Assembly: GCA_037903475.1 (NCBI GenBank)
Contig: JBAJFG010000583.1
Span: 354,247 to 418,246 of the forward strand
Direction of reading: 5' to 3'
DNA from: Ancylostoma caninum
Taxonomy: Eukaryota > Nematoda > Chromadorea > Rhabditida > Ancylostomatidae
Length of the DNA stretch: 64,000 nt
The notes under the pieces were generated by a model, which had not been told where the DNA came from, did no database searches, and saw only the letters and a list, made by a program, of their open reading frames with translations. Both the position numbers and the translations under genes were made by a program. Shown piece after piece: positions 23,552 through 35,917 of the stretch. Position 1 is the stretch's first letter. Every line of letters starts with the position of its first letter.

Positions 23552-26500
23552 TCATGCAGTATATTGCCAAATATCTCGTTCAGTGCCCTCTTGACAATGC
23601 TTGAGTAACACGAGACGACGCTGATCCACATAACGGTAGTTGTCTTGCACCTTAAAAATACAAGAATTTCACGCAATGCTACGACCACAACAAAAGCATA
23701 AGAATGGAAAATGGTGATAATTGAGCTCATAAACCTTTTGTTTGAGCGTGACTAGATTTTCGTTCTCCAGGTCGCGTTCAAGGAACTGAGAAAGTTGCTC
23801 TGTTGCCATTTCGAGATCCTAGAACAGTTTCAATACGTATGATATGAGAACACAACGTAATGATGCCACGCAGACGAACTGCGAACTATCTGGAAGGAAA
23901 TCCATTGCGAAGAGAGAGAGAGAGCGAAATACGGAAAAGCTACACCAATTCAAATCTCCAACCGCACAATCATCGATCATGAATCGAACAAACCGAGAAT
24001 AGTCATCATCTCAAGTTTCAGCGAATCAACAATTGATTATTCACTTTTTTCACCCAAAAGCTGTATTTAAGATGAAGCAAAGGCTTAAGCAACGCTTCCA
24101 ACACTGAAGCTCACTCTGTAACAGCCACAACAATTGCTCGAGAACTTGCGCCAAAATTAAAACCCCATAAAAAGCATGGAGTGAGTAACAATAAATCTAA
24201 ATATTAAAAATGCGCTTAAAACCTCCGAAAATGTTCTTCGGAGGGATGCAGCATGGTTAAGAATTTTTCACTGCAATCTGCTTTCTTACAACTCTGCATA
24301 CCGTTACAGCCAAACAAGCTCAGACAATGGAGCAGGCTGACCGCGGTGCCAATATTTGGCGGACCGTAGCTAACTCCGCGGTCAACCGAATAATTAAGCG
24401 TGGTCGGCCAGATATCGGTGCGCGGTCAGCCCGTGAGAAGTCCACGGCCAGCCCGCCGAAATGATGTTGTGGCGTGCTGATTAAGGTAGTAATAGTTACT
24501 GATGATGTATGGATGACATTTTAGCAATCAAATTTGATGTCAGAAAAAAACCTCCCCTTTTTTTTCTTTGAAATTGCGCAGTACAAAAAGTTTTGGAGAA
24601 TAGAAAGGCCAACATCGCCAGGATTCATTCGTATTCTTCAGATTCTTTGCTTGAAAATTTTCGTTGTGTAGCCGTTCAAAGAGTGCATAATATTGATGGC
24701 CAAGCCCCTTAATGAGAGCTTCATTCCAAAACTATTTAAGGAGGGGCCTCCACTCCCCGCAAACTGGGGTTACCTCCACTACTCAGCAGAAAAAAAGATG
24801 CGAAATTCTTCCTAATCTCTTCAACATGATCAGAGAAAGACTGTCGCTTCATATACATCCCACTTATCACTGTCACCATGTTCGCAAAGGTTGCATCGTA
24901 CATTGTGCGGGTCCTACGGGCCGAATTTGGCTGACCGCGGAACCGCGGACAGGGCCGCGGTCAGCCAAACTTTCGACAAAGGAACGCGGTCAGTTCCGCA
25001 GCTCACGGCACCGCGGTCGGCCCGCGGAGCACATTTTGGTACCGGGGTCAGCCCGCTCCATTGTCTGAGCTATTAAAAACATTATGCTAGGTACAGAAAT
25101 GTTGAAGCATCGATCACAAAAGTTTCTCCTTTGTGGCAAGCTGTGACATGTAAAAGAGTAGCGAAGCAATATAAATGCGAGAGAAATACATGAAAATATC
25201 GCCTATAACATTGTCTGCAATTAATTATATGCGAAAACGTGGCAAGGGTAAAAAGGATTGGGAGGCATCCACTCTTACTCTTAGGCTTAGGTTAAACTGA
25301 ACCCCACCCTCTCCATTCTCCCCTAACATGAATAGGTAACAGTGCTGAACCGTGATAAGCCATCCGTTACGTGCACAGTGCATATCTGGACGTCAGTGGC
25401 GGACGCAGAAAGTGGGCTAGAGGGGAGGGGGCGTGGGAGAAAAATGGGGTCTCCACCGTTTTGGGGACCCAGACGAAAAATTAAATTAATAAAAATACTA
25501 ATTATAATAATAAATAATAAATAAAAATCATATTAAAAACAATAATAAAAATAAACAATTAAAAATAAGCCAATACAAGATTTTTGCTTGTATTGCAAAG
25601 TAATTTCGAAAATGTGGCGACCGATTCTCGGAGGCCCCCCCCCCCTGCGTCCGCCACTGCTGGACGGTATAGAATAACGTAAGAATGAGGGAAAGATCGC
25701 TGCGGACGATGTTCATGGATACATTACCGACAATGTACATTTTGTCTTTCACGTCATTCCTACGCGAATTTGACATTATTTTCACAAAGAAGGTGGTGAA
25801 GTTGTATATTTGGTGTGCTAATAAAGAGCATGAGGTTCATTTTCCACTCTGAAGCCGCCTTTTTAAAGTTACGGTATCCGTACTACGGAGACTTGAGGTA
25901 GCCGCCTATCTAAGGTTGTTGTGGGGTTGTTAACTGCACGCTTAACAAGTTGTTAACTTACACGCTTTTCATGGTTACGAGATTCACTCAGTACTTTAGT
26001 GAGTTTCTATGCAGTTACAGTACGCATATTTAATTCGTTAGATTATGGACCACTCTACATATTGGACCAGCGTTGTGTTGTTGATCTCAAAAAATGCGCT
26101 ACGGTCCTAATTAAATGTCATATTTGTAATCAGCACGAAAAAAATACTCATGAAAGTTCCTGTAAGGAGGAGAAAAAGAAAGAAGGGGAAAAACTGTATG
26201 CACAGTACAGTATGGTTTTTATGGTCAATATATACTGACCATAAAAAAGCATTATTGTATGAAATGTGTAATACCCTTCAGGACACGGGGGTGCAAGCAG
26301 TGAGATGCACTCGTAGTGATTCTCAAAGTGATTTCCCTGGAATCATCATGCATCATCACCACTTGTGCGTGGCAGTGGTGGTCATAAATTGTTCTCAGGT
26401 TATGGTGATCAAAACAAGGGATAGTGTGGGAGAGGCGCTGAGTACAGAAGAGCTCATGGCATGAAAACGTCACACTCATCCATTATCTGTTTAGTGATTT

Positions 26501-29500
26501 ACATATAACTTCAACTGCACAGTCAAAGAATCAAACCACGTCGATTCTTTCGAGTGAGCAATTGAAATTATAAACAGCTTTGCACTTTTAAAAAAATTAC
26601 AAGGTCATTTGCATCCATTTTAAGTGGCGATTGCATATCGATGTTAAAACCATTAGAAAACAATATCATTAGTTACACAATGTGAACATGAAGAGAAAAA
26701 GAAAACGTATACACCGTATACACTGTTACAGCAAATCTTCAGCAACCAAAGCAGAGGAACAGTTCTGAACGCTTACCCTTTGATTGCCTTCGAAGATTTC
26801 CGCATGGTTATCCCGCTTGAGATAATAAGCAAATGCATATGTGTACATAAGCGTTCTACGACACTCGGACAGAACATCCACAGCTTTGCGCAAAAACTGG
26901 ACCTGTAAAAATTGGTGTTGAGAGCTACTGCAGTGAACGGAAAACTCCCCGAAGAGGATACCTACTTCAATCCAAGACATAGATTGCAATTGCATCAGCT
27001 CCATTTTTCCTTTCACAGTGGCATAAAGCTGGAAGAAAGCAGTTTAAAGCTAGCCATAAAGGAAACCTTAAAAAACGGTACTTTATTTTCGAGCTTCAAG
27101 CTCTGCTGGTGATTCATGAATCGGTTATAATAATGGAGATATCGCTGGAGATTGGCACGTGAGAGCTCCTGTGCATCTCGAGCTTGCTTTGCTCGCGAAT
27201 CATCATACCTGAGTCATAAGATCGTGTAAAAAGAAGTGTAAACGGTGTGAGGCATTTCAGATTTTATTACCTATTGCAGTTGTACCAGCTACTGCCGTGT
27301 GGTTCCCATGGACCTAAGCAAATCCAGCAGAATTCCATGCGGCACGCAGTATTTTTACAAACCATGTGGTTACATCCACCATCCTTCTCAATGGTAACCT
27401 GCAACGGATAAAAGAGAACTCCAACCTAAAGAAAAGGATTCTTAGATGAAAGAACCGCTCTAACCTGACACTTTGGACACTCCTTTGTGTTGGCGTTGAT
27501 CCAGTTACTTGTTTCGGAGTCATCACTGCATTTCTTCAGCCAAAGTTTCAGTAAGCGACAGTTGACTGGCTCATGCCATTCGTGAGCACATCCGAAGCAA
27601 AATCGCATCCCACACGAGCAAACCACAGGTCGCGGCTCTGAGTAACCCACCTGAAACAAAATAATTGTCGATTCATATCCAGACATTTCTCGGAAAAAAA
27701 AACTTCCAACTGAAACTGCGTGCATGTCTGAAAACAAATGAATTCAATGAGCAAGAAGCAAACATGTTGCCTTTGGGGACGCATGCAATCTAAGTAAACA
27801 TGCTTCAAATGTCTATTTCTTGTGAAGAAATAGCAGAACTGCAATGAATCACAGAGAGACATCTAGGGTTAACATCTTCAAGAGTTGCCAAATACAGGGG
27901 TCATAGCAATAAATGTTAAATAGTAGAAAACATGAACTTCATGTTTCATCTCACTGATTGGGCCCGAAGACACATGCTTTTTACAGTGGCCAGAAATGCA
28001 GAAAAACCAGAATGGAGTAGTAGAAACGAATATGTTTTTTGTATGACATAATAGGGCGTAAAGAAGTCCCTAGTTCCGCACTTCTAATAGCCGCATAAGA
28101 AGAATAGATAACTGGAGAAAATGGACGCTGTGGGATCTTAGCTTGATTATTTATCCAAGATTGAGCATAAACCTACTTTGGGCAGAGTTCAAGTGCAGAT
28201 TGATTCAGGCGCAAAGCCGCACTTCATATAAAGCAAAGCGGTAAACCTAACGAGGAAACAAAGACAAAAGGAAATCGAGCATGCAAGACAGCTAAAGTTT
28301 TGCAACGGCACTACCAGCCACAACACGAACATCCTGCCAAAGGAAATAAAGTACTAGGACCTCAACCTTGAGCGCCTTTCCGCAATCGAGCCCTGGACAC
28401 CATTTCAGGAGGCGGTTCCCCTCAACGAAGCTATTGATTTTCAAACGTTGGTAGGCACTGCGCACAGCCTCACTTTGAATATACTCCATGACCTGCAAAC
28501 AAGTAATTGATATAAATCATATGAAAATAGAAGAAGGAGATACTCGCCTTCTCATCTTGAATGAGCAGCTGGCAACCATTGAAAATGCATTGAATTTCAC
28601 TTGTAGCATCATTCATGATCTGCGAACAACATCATAATCAATGTTAGAAGATCATTCAAAGATGTTTCGTAGGATACAAAACAAGACACATACTTTTGTA
28701 TTGAGATACATTTGCCAACAACATGAACACGCCCAATGATGGCAGTCCAAGCCACCAAGTGGAGCAGTGTTACAGCATATATCGCACTCGCCTACAGAAG
28801 ACGCCGGAGGAGGTGCCGCCTTTCGTGGTAAAACCTGAGCTTTCCGCAGAAAAGCGTCAGTATCCGGATTTTCGTAATACCTTAACATGTCGAGATCTAA
28901 CTAAGTGAAAGCAAAGCGTCGTGAATATCAGTGGCTTCGGGAGGTGTAAGCACAAAATGCTAGCATATTAATAGTTTAGCATCAGTAGACTTGATAAGCA
29001 AAAGGCAAGACGCATTCGCTATGAAGTACGCCGGAAAAGCCTCAGGCGAACTTTTGGTTCCTTGCATACTGCATGTGGCATGGTTTCACTCACCTTTCTA
29101 ACAGACTTTCCTTGTTCCAGTTGAATTTATGAAGAAGTATGCGACAATGTCCACGGCCGATTCTAAGAATTGCTGATACTTCGTCTATAATCTCATTCAT
29201 CTCACGACCAAGATCCTCGAGTGTCATAACCTGCAAGAAACGAACATAGCACCCATTTTTTCAACAATGAAAACGATTTTTAAAAATGAGACCATCGTCC
29301 GCGCTTATGGGGAAGCTTAATTAGGGTGATAAAATGGGAATGCACGTCATTTGGGTAGAATTAACGGAATTTATTCTTTAAATGGCAGCATAAAGCCTCA
29401 ACCCAAATTAATACATCCACGCAAGGACCAACTAATCTGCCATAATAAAAGAGACGCAAGTCATTGAGTGGAGACGGATAAAACACTACTGCCAAAGCAA

Positions 29501-32500
29501 AAATTGTCAGAAGAAAACACTTCCGGTTAAGTTGTCACTGCACAGTCAGCGAAAACATCGGCTCATCCAAGTTTTCATTCTGGGACCAGTTCATAAAGGC
29601 AGTGTGTCACCTCGTTTCGTGAGGTGTAGATAACAACAGACACTAGACCTGCTCGTCAGGCTGACTCCAATGATGTACGACAAAATGCATAGAAATGACA
29701 GAAGCTCCGTTTCTGGAGGGTCCGAAAGTGTAGTTCACAGACCACTTGGGCAGCGTGGTTCATGGCTGTGCTGGCTGCCAAGTGGCGCCCTACTCCAGCT
29801 CCACGCTATGTGGCGAGTGAGACACAGCTTCCCATCTTCATTCCTCGACTTTCTGTTGAGTGATTTTCACAAAAAGCGGAGAAAGAGCATCACGTGATAT
29901 TTTCCCTAGTCGCTGTTTCCTTCATGGAGGGGAATTTCTTCCAAAAATCCAAGCATACTCCCAATGTCTGGACTAGGAAGTGCGGAACACCGATTTTTGC
30001 TTGCTCAAATAATGCAAGTGCTCACTTATACACTCAACCGATCTTTGGTTCTGGCTCTCAGGACAAAAATGAAGACCAAACAACATCAGTCATAATTCGT
30101 CTAGTGATACTCGGTGTGGCAAAAGGAGAAATTGAATGCTTACCGCTTAGTACAGAAGGTGCAAGTTTACCAAACAGTACTCAACTATGGCCGTTTTTGA
30201 AATCTCCTGTAGAGACACCAGGACATAAACGGGCCTACTTATATTAGCTGTGTGCAGTTTGGCACGCACGAACCTACACGGTTAAAAATGGGGTGTGGGT
30301 CATGATGAGGCAAAATGGGGCGGCGTCTTCCCGCCCTTCGGCGTCGACTCGTCCCCACTCACATTCAAATTTGCATGGGCAACTATGGTGAAATCGCGCG
30401 CGAATTAGTGCGAGTAGGTCCTGAAGGGCGGGGCGAGGGTTCGAATGAACCAATCGCAGACACATTGCCCACCCACTTTTGCCTCATCATGACCCACACC
30501 CTTAAAAATGCATGGACCGAGAAGCCTTAGAAGCTTCACTTTTTTTTTAATCGACGCAGTTCCCTCTATTCGCCAAAGTTCATCAAAAATGATCTACCAG
30601 TAACAAAAACTGCAGGTGCGCAGCCGCTATAAATTATTAGGTTGTTGCGAAATTAATTGCCGAAATGGACCATTCAGTTCAAAGTGTTGTAACTCGGCTC
30701 AAACACCACTTTTTTCATCATCTTAGCAAACATTTGATTCGCTAGATCCTCCTCGACAATTCAATGAGAATTGCACGTCTCTACAACGAAAACTGAGTTC
30801 ACAAGAATTCGCATATTTTTGAAAGGCGATTTCAGCATGCTTCAGTTCATTATCCTGCTGTATTTCATTTTTTGGAGCTCCAGATACAATCCTGCGACAG
30901 CAATCTGCTGCTGTCGCAGGATTGTATCTGGAGCTCCAAAAAATGAAATACAGCAGGATAATGAACTGAGGAATAAGGTCATTGACTGAGAACCTCGATG
31001 CGTTACTGCATCAGTCTTTGCCGGATGAGTTTAGGAATGTGTGGCTTAACTCTAGCCTGTAGCAGGGGAAAAGCAGCTTTTGTTCATCACTGCCGACCAT
31101 ATCTATAGCAGATTTGCGGATCTCAACTTGAAATTACAATAAAAGGACTCTACTGTCAACGTTTGACTAGATTGTAGGAAGGTGCAGTCAATCACACCCT
31201 TACAGCACTACCAAACTCCTGACACAAACTCCCCTAAAGAGAAGATCTGGTTTGGGAAAACTAAGAAGTGGGAAATCGTCTCCACGCATACCCATTCGTA
31301 TTTCTTGTTATAGAACAGAAACCGTGCTTATTCTACAATAAGAACGTGATCTAGAAATGGGTCGTTTTGGGACGAAAAATTAAGTTAGAAAAGATGTCAC
31401 AGCGGGTGAGACGTTGGTCATCGGTCAGATCGTGTGGTGTTCACGTCTGCATCCTTCGTGCCCTGTTGATTGAAGTCAGATGCATTGAAACTGTAGTATA
31501 GTGAGCGCCCACCCTTGCTCTCATGGTCCGGGTGATAAGATCCGGTTTAGATTTCACGGCTGTTCTAAACGCCTGATCGTCTAGCGACATCCCGCGACCA
31601 CGACCATGGTTACATTTGAGTTTAAAATCGTACGAAGAGAACTTCGCTAAGCCCTGGCTCATTGTCCGTTGGCAAGGCGATTCCAAGCCAAAACAAAAGC
31701 AAAATTACCGTATGCCTCCAACAAAGAGTGATCCAGTTTGAAGTCATCAACTACAGTCACCCGAAAATCGCGTCGGCTCATCATTTGTTCGCGACCTCAT
31801 AAAAATCCTCAGGAAGGAGCTAACCAGAATTTTCAGGAAGCATTTGAAAGAGGAAGAAAAGATCTACAAGAATATCACATAAGCTGCGCTAAAGTTGCTC
31901 AAATTGGACAGAAGAGAGATGTTTAGTTGAGCATACCCCAAGACGACAATTATTTTCGCAACAACCTGATAGATCTATTTTAGACTGGTTTAAATAGAGG
32001 ATGCATGCGAACCCCATAAGTTTCACTAGTGCAACTCATGCATTTGAAAATGAAGACATCCTGGTAGTTGCATTCAATTTTTGAGTGAGATTCAGAAATC
32101 ACCCTACATTGCCTAATACTTGCGAAGAAGGAAACAACAAACATTAACAGGCGAACAGAACCTAACCCATAACTTCACGGGCCATCAAGACTAGTCCTTT
32201 TACAGATTTTAAACCAATTAACCTTGGCGTCGAGATTTGGCGTTTCCTTGAGAACTTCTCGACTTGTATCTTCCTGTTCCATGGCGATTCCGTCATCTTC
32301 ACTGATAGCCTGTAAAACAAGGAACTTTACATACCAAAACGTGAACCACTATTAGATACAAACATTTTGAAACGAGGTATCAATGGTTGAGCAGAAATCA
32401 TCAGAATCTATCTTGTCTATCTTGTCGTGATGATAGCTAACAGATCCTGAGCAAGTGCTCTTGCTGGGCAAGCCACTCATGAACTCGAACGAGGCAGAAT

Positions 32501-33648
32501 GAGAGCGGAAGGTGTGAAGGTCACAAATAGCTATCAATATCCGTTTACCGTATCAACTATGAGAAGATCTAAGGCGTGAAAGAGAGGGTCTTCCAACCAA
32601 AATATTGTTCCTATGTGGGCAAAATTTGAATGGGGCGCTGGCAGTGGGCTCAAGCACAAACTACTGCGCAATCTCGCAATGTTAGGAGCAATTGAAAGAT
32701 ACGATTAAACTGTGTGGAACGCAAACTTACACACTCGCTGGTCCAATTAATTCCACCTACATGAAGATGACATTGCACTGGTGGTGCAATCCCAGAAATA
32801 AAATTTGTGAGAAACCATGGACATTAATAACTCTGAATCCTCTATTCTGAATCTGTCACCCGTTTCAACTTTTTTGCCTCCCCTACTGCTGATACAGTCG
32901 AACACTAGTGAACATTGTACTATTATTTATATACGTGATAAACTATTATAGGTATTATTTATATACGTAATAAACGCAATCCCCATTGGACACAGCCGGA
33001 CTACGGGTCCTGAATGTGATGGAGAAAAAACCATGTTTCATTTATTCGCACAAAATGACCGTAAAGATCAGATGTTTAAAGAGGAAGATCATAAAGAGAG
33101 TTCGGAAATAAAATAAGGCATACCCTTACCTTCGCAAAGGTTCGAGAAGTATCTTCCTAGATCTGAGTCTATACAATTACGGGTTTCGAAATGCTCATTT
33201 GGTTGCTGCCACTACTTTCAGGGCAGTGCTACTATGGTACGAGCTGGCCTCCTTTATGATAATTGAAACCATTTGCAAAAAAAAGAACGTTCTGAACTCC
33301 GACTTTTTCTGCTTCCCCTCAAATGTCATTTCAAGAGACATTTTTTAATCACAGCGAAACAAATGTGTTTCGTTAACAAAGGTGTTATAAGTCAGTAGTT
33401 TGCATAGGTCAGAAATCAGAAGTGTTGCTATGTTTTCAAACAACTCCACTAACAGCCATTTGCTGCAGCACTGGAGACAAAAAACATGTGGAAATAATTG
33501 AAATTACTCTCCTGGAGAAATAGAATAATAATTGGATCACTTGTGTGCAGAAGAAAAATCACTGTAAGAAGTAGCAGCTAACCTCGTCATCAAGTTCACT
33601 TCCGGAATCTGTGTTGTACTGGAAGTCATCGTCGTACTCCTCGGCCAT
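23552..33648 (-). CDS. ari-1: RBR E3 ubiquitin ligase Ariadne-1 (ARIH1-type)
   Basis: A RING-between-RING ligase takes ubiquitin from E2 onto a RING2 cysteine and, in this subfamily, works with neddylated cullins. Thirteen exons: 33648-33583, 32309-32223, 29230-29094, 28880-28694, 28619-28548, 28492-28361, 27650-27465, 27398-27271, 27208-27082, 27028-26966, 26902-26777, 23818-23735 and 23650-23552. All phases agree, giving 497 aa. The acidic N-terminus starts [24 protein letters not shown]1 spans C129-C151 with a short internal loop. The IBR lies at about 180-250. RING2 has CPKC at 285-288 and the catalytic Cys298 in GGCNHM. The C-terminal Ariadne domain covers about 330-497 and includes [19 protein letters not shown]. 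One intron (after 28548) has a GC donor. Large introns hold a mariner, a MULE-like MITE, a hAT-like MITE and another TIR element. Confidence 0.97.
24317..25071. mobile_element. TIR element with GC-rich ends, about 755 bp
   Basis: The ends are inverted copies (agctcagacaatggagc at the left, its complement at the right). Dense subterminal CCGCGG/ggctgacc repeats occupy about 150 bp inside each end, and the centre is AT-rich. There is no transposase. A target duplication is not evident. It lies in ari-1 intron 11. Confidence 0.7.
25394..25659. mobile_element. hAT-like MITE, 266 bp
   Basis: Terminal inverted repeats are CAGTGGCGGACGCAG and its complement. The flanks are CTGGACGT (25386-25393) and CTGGACGG (25660-25667), an 8-bp target duplication with one change, as made by hAT transposases. 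The interior is AT-rich (taataataaat) with C/G runs near the ends and no ORF. It lies in ari-1 intron 11. The same family occurs at 57242-61122. Confidence 0.85.
30291..30501. mobile_element. MULE-like MITE, 211 bp, 9-bp target duplication
   Basis: Terminal inverted repeats of about 25 bp begin GGGTGTGGGTCATGATGAGG. They are flanked on both sides by TTAAAAATG (30282-30290 and 30502-30510). A 9-bp duplication is typical of Mutator-like elements. The ORFs inside are palindrome artefacts. It lies in ari-1 intron 2. Confidence 0.8.
30637..31969 (-). mobile_element. Mariner element, 1.33 kb, defective
   Basis: Terminal repeats of the form T(T/C)AGGTTGTTGCGAAA are flanked by TA on both sides (30635-30636 and 31970-31971). 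On the minus strand the helix-turn-helix part of a mariner transposase can be read from the ATG at 31781 ([20 protein letters not shown]). It continues in another frame with [15 protein letters not shown] and TVSMHL. The C-terminal part is visible toward 30637, but the catalytic core is shortened and broken. A long perfect palindrome (30848-30968) interrupts it. It lies in ari-1 intron 2. A relative is at 57380-60986. Confidence 0.8.
30848..30968. repeat. Near-perfect 120-bp palindrome inside the mariner
   Basis: The left half (from cattatcctgctgtatttca) is an essentially exact reverse complement of the right half, around a few-base centre near 30907. Arms are about 55 bp. The related mariner at 57380-60986 has only one arm (near 60735-60760), so the palindrome arose in this copy by an inverted duplication. 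Confidence 0.85.
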
Positions 33649-34700
33649 GCTGACGACTCCTGACAAGACCGCGGCGTTGGGAAGGCAAGACCCGTACTAT
33701 CGGCACTTTCGCGTGAAGCACTGGCGAAACAGCAGCGAGCAGAACCCGCCGTTTCTGAAGTATCGACAGAACGTCACGAGTCAAACGCAGGACGAGAGGG
33801 CAATTGAGCGGCGCGCGTCCCGCCACGATCCCCTCCCTGCTGCGCCCTTTAAGCGGAAACGATTGGCACGGATACCCTCATCTACTGACCAGTCGCCGGC
33901 GCGTTCGCTTCCCTGGCCATCATTCATTTTTTGTCGCTTCATTGTTCATCTTTTAAGTCAGTGTGCCTCTCCGTAAAAGCCAGTCTGCTGCTTTTCTTTG
34001 TTGTATGGGTTTTCTCAGAAAGAGTCGCTCAGTTACGGTTGTTTCCTGTTTTGAGACGGAACTATGTAGCCTTTCTGCTATGTCCACAGCGTTTTTGCTG
34101 GTTTTTCCTGGATACCTACCTTTCCTATTAAATTTTCAAGATAGCAGCTGCGGGAATTTTGTGCCTAGATTTTTTCATATTAATACCGTTGGAAGGAACA
34201 TTCAGTGCTGAAATTGTGCGAAACGCTTAGTGTAATCCAAGAGATTGAGATACAGTTTTCCTTTCTGTTGGAAGGCGTGGACAGGTGTTCGTGGCGAACT
34301 CACATATTTCGGTGTAACACATCCGGCTCACAAAGAGCACCTCTGGGGTCATGCTAATTGTGTCTACCTTTTCTCTGATAACTGGGCAAGACGAACGCAG
34401 CACGAACGCGTTTCTACAGCAGTAATGGTTCGGTTCAAATTTTGGGCGGGTTTCCCCCCGATTTCTGCCATTCTCCCCTTGATTGCTGCCATCCTCCCCC
34501 TGATTGCTGCTAAAATCGCGGAGGACGTTAATGGCAGCACATCTAATCTAGAATGGCAGCAATATCTGAGTTGAAAGGAAGCAATGTCCTGCTATAGTCC
34601 TGCCGTTGCAGCGGCAAGAACCGAGATATAGCTGCGTTCCTTCTCCTGGCTCGGCTGGATATGCGCTCCGCTTACCCCATGCCCAATCCAAATGAACACA
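33649..34700. other. Region upstream of ari-1, nothing coding recognised
   Basis: This presumably contains the ari-1 promoter. The open frames just upstream of the ATG mirror the first exon. Near 34440-34515 a short imperfect repeat (attgctgccatcctcccc) occurs two to three times. No other structure was recognised. Confidence 0.4.
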
Positions 34701-34709
34701 AACAGTATA

Positions 34710-35545
34710 GATTCCATGTTCGTCTTCTTGAAACCTGGGCATATTCGGTAGTACTCATACAATTTTTCCTTTGCCACACCAGGTTGTTAAGGTGGAAATG
34801 TTTATTGTGACCTGACGTTTCGACGAGGACCGTCTTCTTCAGAGGTCTGAAAGTGGTTCCAGCGTTACTAACCTGTGCACTACACGGTCAAACGTCTCAT
34901 CGCATTTCGCTAGTTCTCGACGTTGTCCCAGGCGAGATACGATGAGAACACCCAAACTCGGGTTCCAACCCACCAATGTTTTCCACCGTTTTGCGGGATT
35001 TGCCCGCACTGCTCAAGATCGCTTGCAGCGGACCAGTGAGTATTACTCAGTGTCCGGATCTTATTTGATCTACATCAGATAGCTCACATAGCGATAGAAA
35101 AGGAAGAAGGTCACTTGTTAATGATAGACATTCATTCTTGTTGTTCATTCCCGGATTTCTAGTCAGAATCCAAGCAGCTTCGAGCGCTTTTCTCGCAGAA
35201 ATTTCGCTTTCTAACGCCAGTATCTTGCACCTGACATCAAAATCGCTACCATTATGAGCTTCAATCTTGTGCCGCCCTAGCGGAGATGCTAGTGTTCCTC
35301 TTCTCTTTGTGGCCATGTGTTCCTTAATCCGCACACTTAGTGTCCTACCCGTTTCCCCGATATAGAGGTCATGACAAGTCAAGCATTCTAGTTGGTACAC
35401 TACTCCCACTTTTGCGCAATCGCCTACGTTTCCGTGCGGGCACACAACGCATGGCTCTGATATACAATGTTTATCGTAGAGCCTATTACGAACAGTATAA
35501 TCACAAAGATCAAAACGACTTTATTTTCTATAACTTCACTTCTAT
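34710..35545 (-). mobile_element. Penelope-like element 3' end with GIY-YIG endonuclease
   Basis: On the minus strand from about 35540, the linker (DYTVRNRLYDKHC) leads into a Cys motif (CVVCPHG) and an intact GIY-YIG-type nuclease domain. Its core reads VYQLECLTCHDLYIGETGR, followed by RIKEH. The ORF ends at 35047. The family is the retroelement class whose RT is fused to a GIY-YIG nuclease; the RT itself is missing here. The 3' tail runs to about 34710 and carries a hammerhead-ribozyme core. The frame is unbroken over about 160 codons, so this copy is fairly young. A second tail copy is at the right edge of the window. Confidence 0.85.
34811..34845 (-). ncRNA. Hammerhead ribozyme core motif in Penelope tail
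   Basis: Minus strand: CTGAAGA, then a 4-bp GACG/CGTC stem closed by a GTCCT loop, then GAAAC. This matches the hammerhead consensus CUGANGA - stem II - GAAA. Penelope-like elements are known to carry hammerhead motifs. Stems I and III and the cleavage triplet were not worked out, so activity is unproven. Confidence 0.55.
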
Positions 35546-35917
35546 ATATAGAAAACTATAGTCATAGTACTAATGGTAGTAACAACAGTAATAAACGTAA
35601 GTAACAATCGAACACCAAGAGAGCCGCGCCGCGTTCCCGACCCTTGCCTGAGACCGTTTGGACTTCCCTGTAAGCGACTTTGAGGTAATGTGTCGTAAAA
35701 ATATGGGCACAGCTTCGTATTTTTTCACAAGAATCTCAAAATTGAAATTTGCTCTGAAACTTCGGCTAGTGCGATCAATTGAACAGTGCCGATATTTCTC
35801 CGAAATAGAAAAAAAAAGTCAGAATAAAAACGCCAAAATCTTCAGTCATGTAGTCATTGCTCATCGTGTTCCTCCGGGAAATCGGCCACACGGCGTTTCT
35901 AGGAGGGCAATCAGTAA

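Noticed and set aside
23819..26776. Extra ari-1 exons in the 2.96-kb intron
   Set aside because: Exons 11 and 12 join in phase with the expected Ariadne sequence; the intron is filled by two transposable elements.
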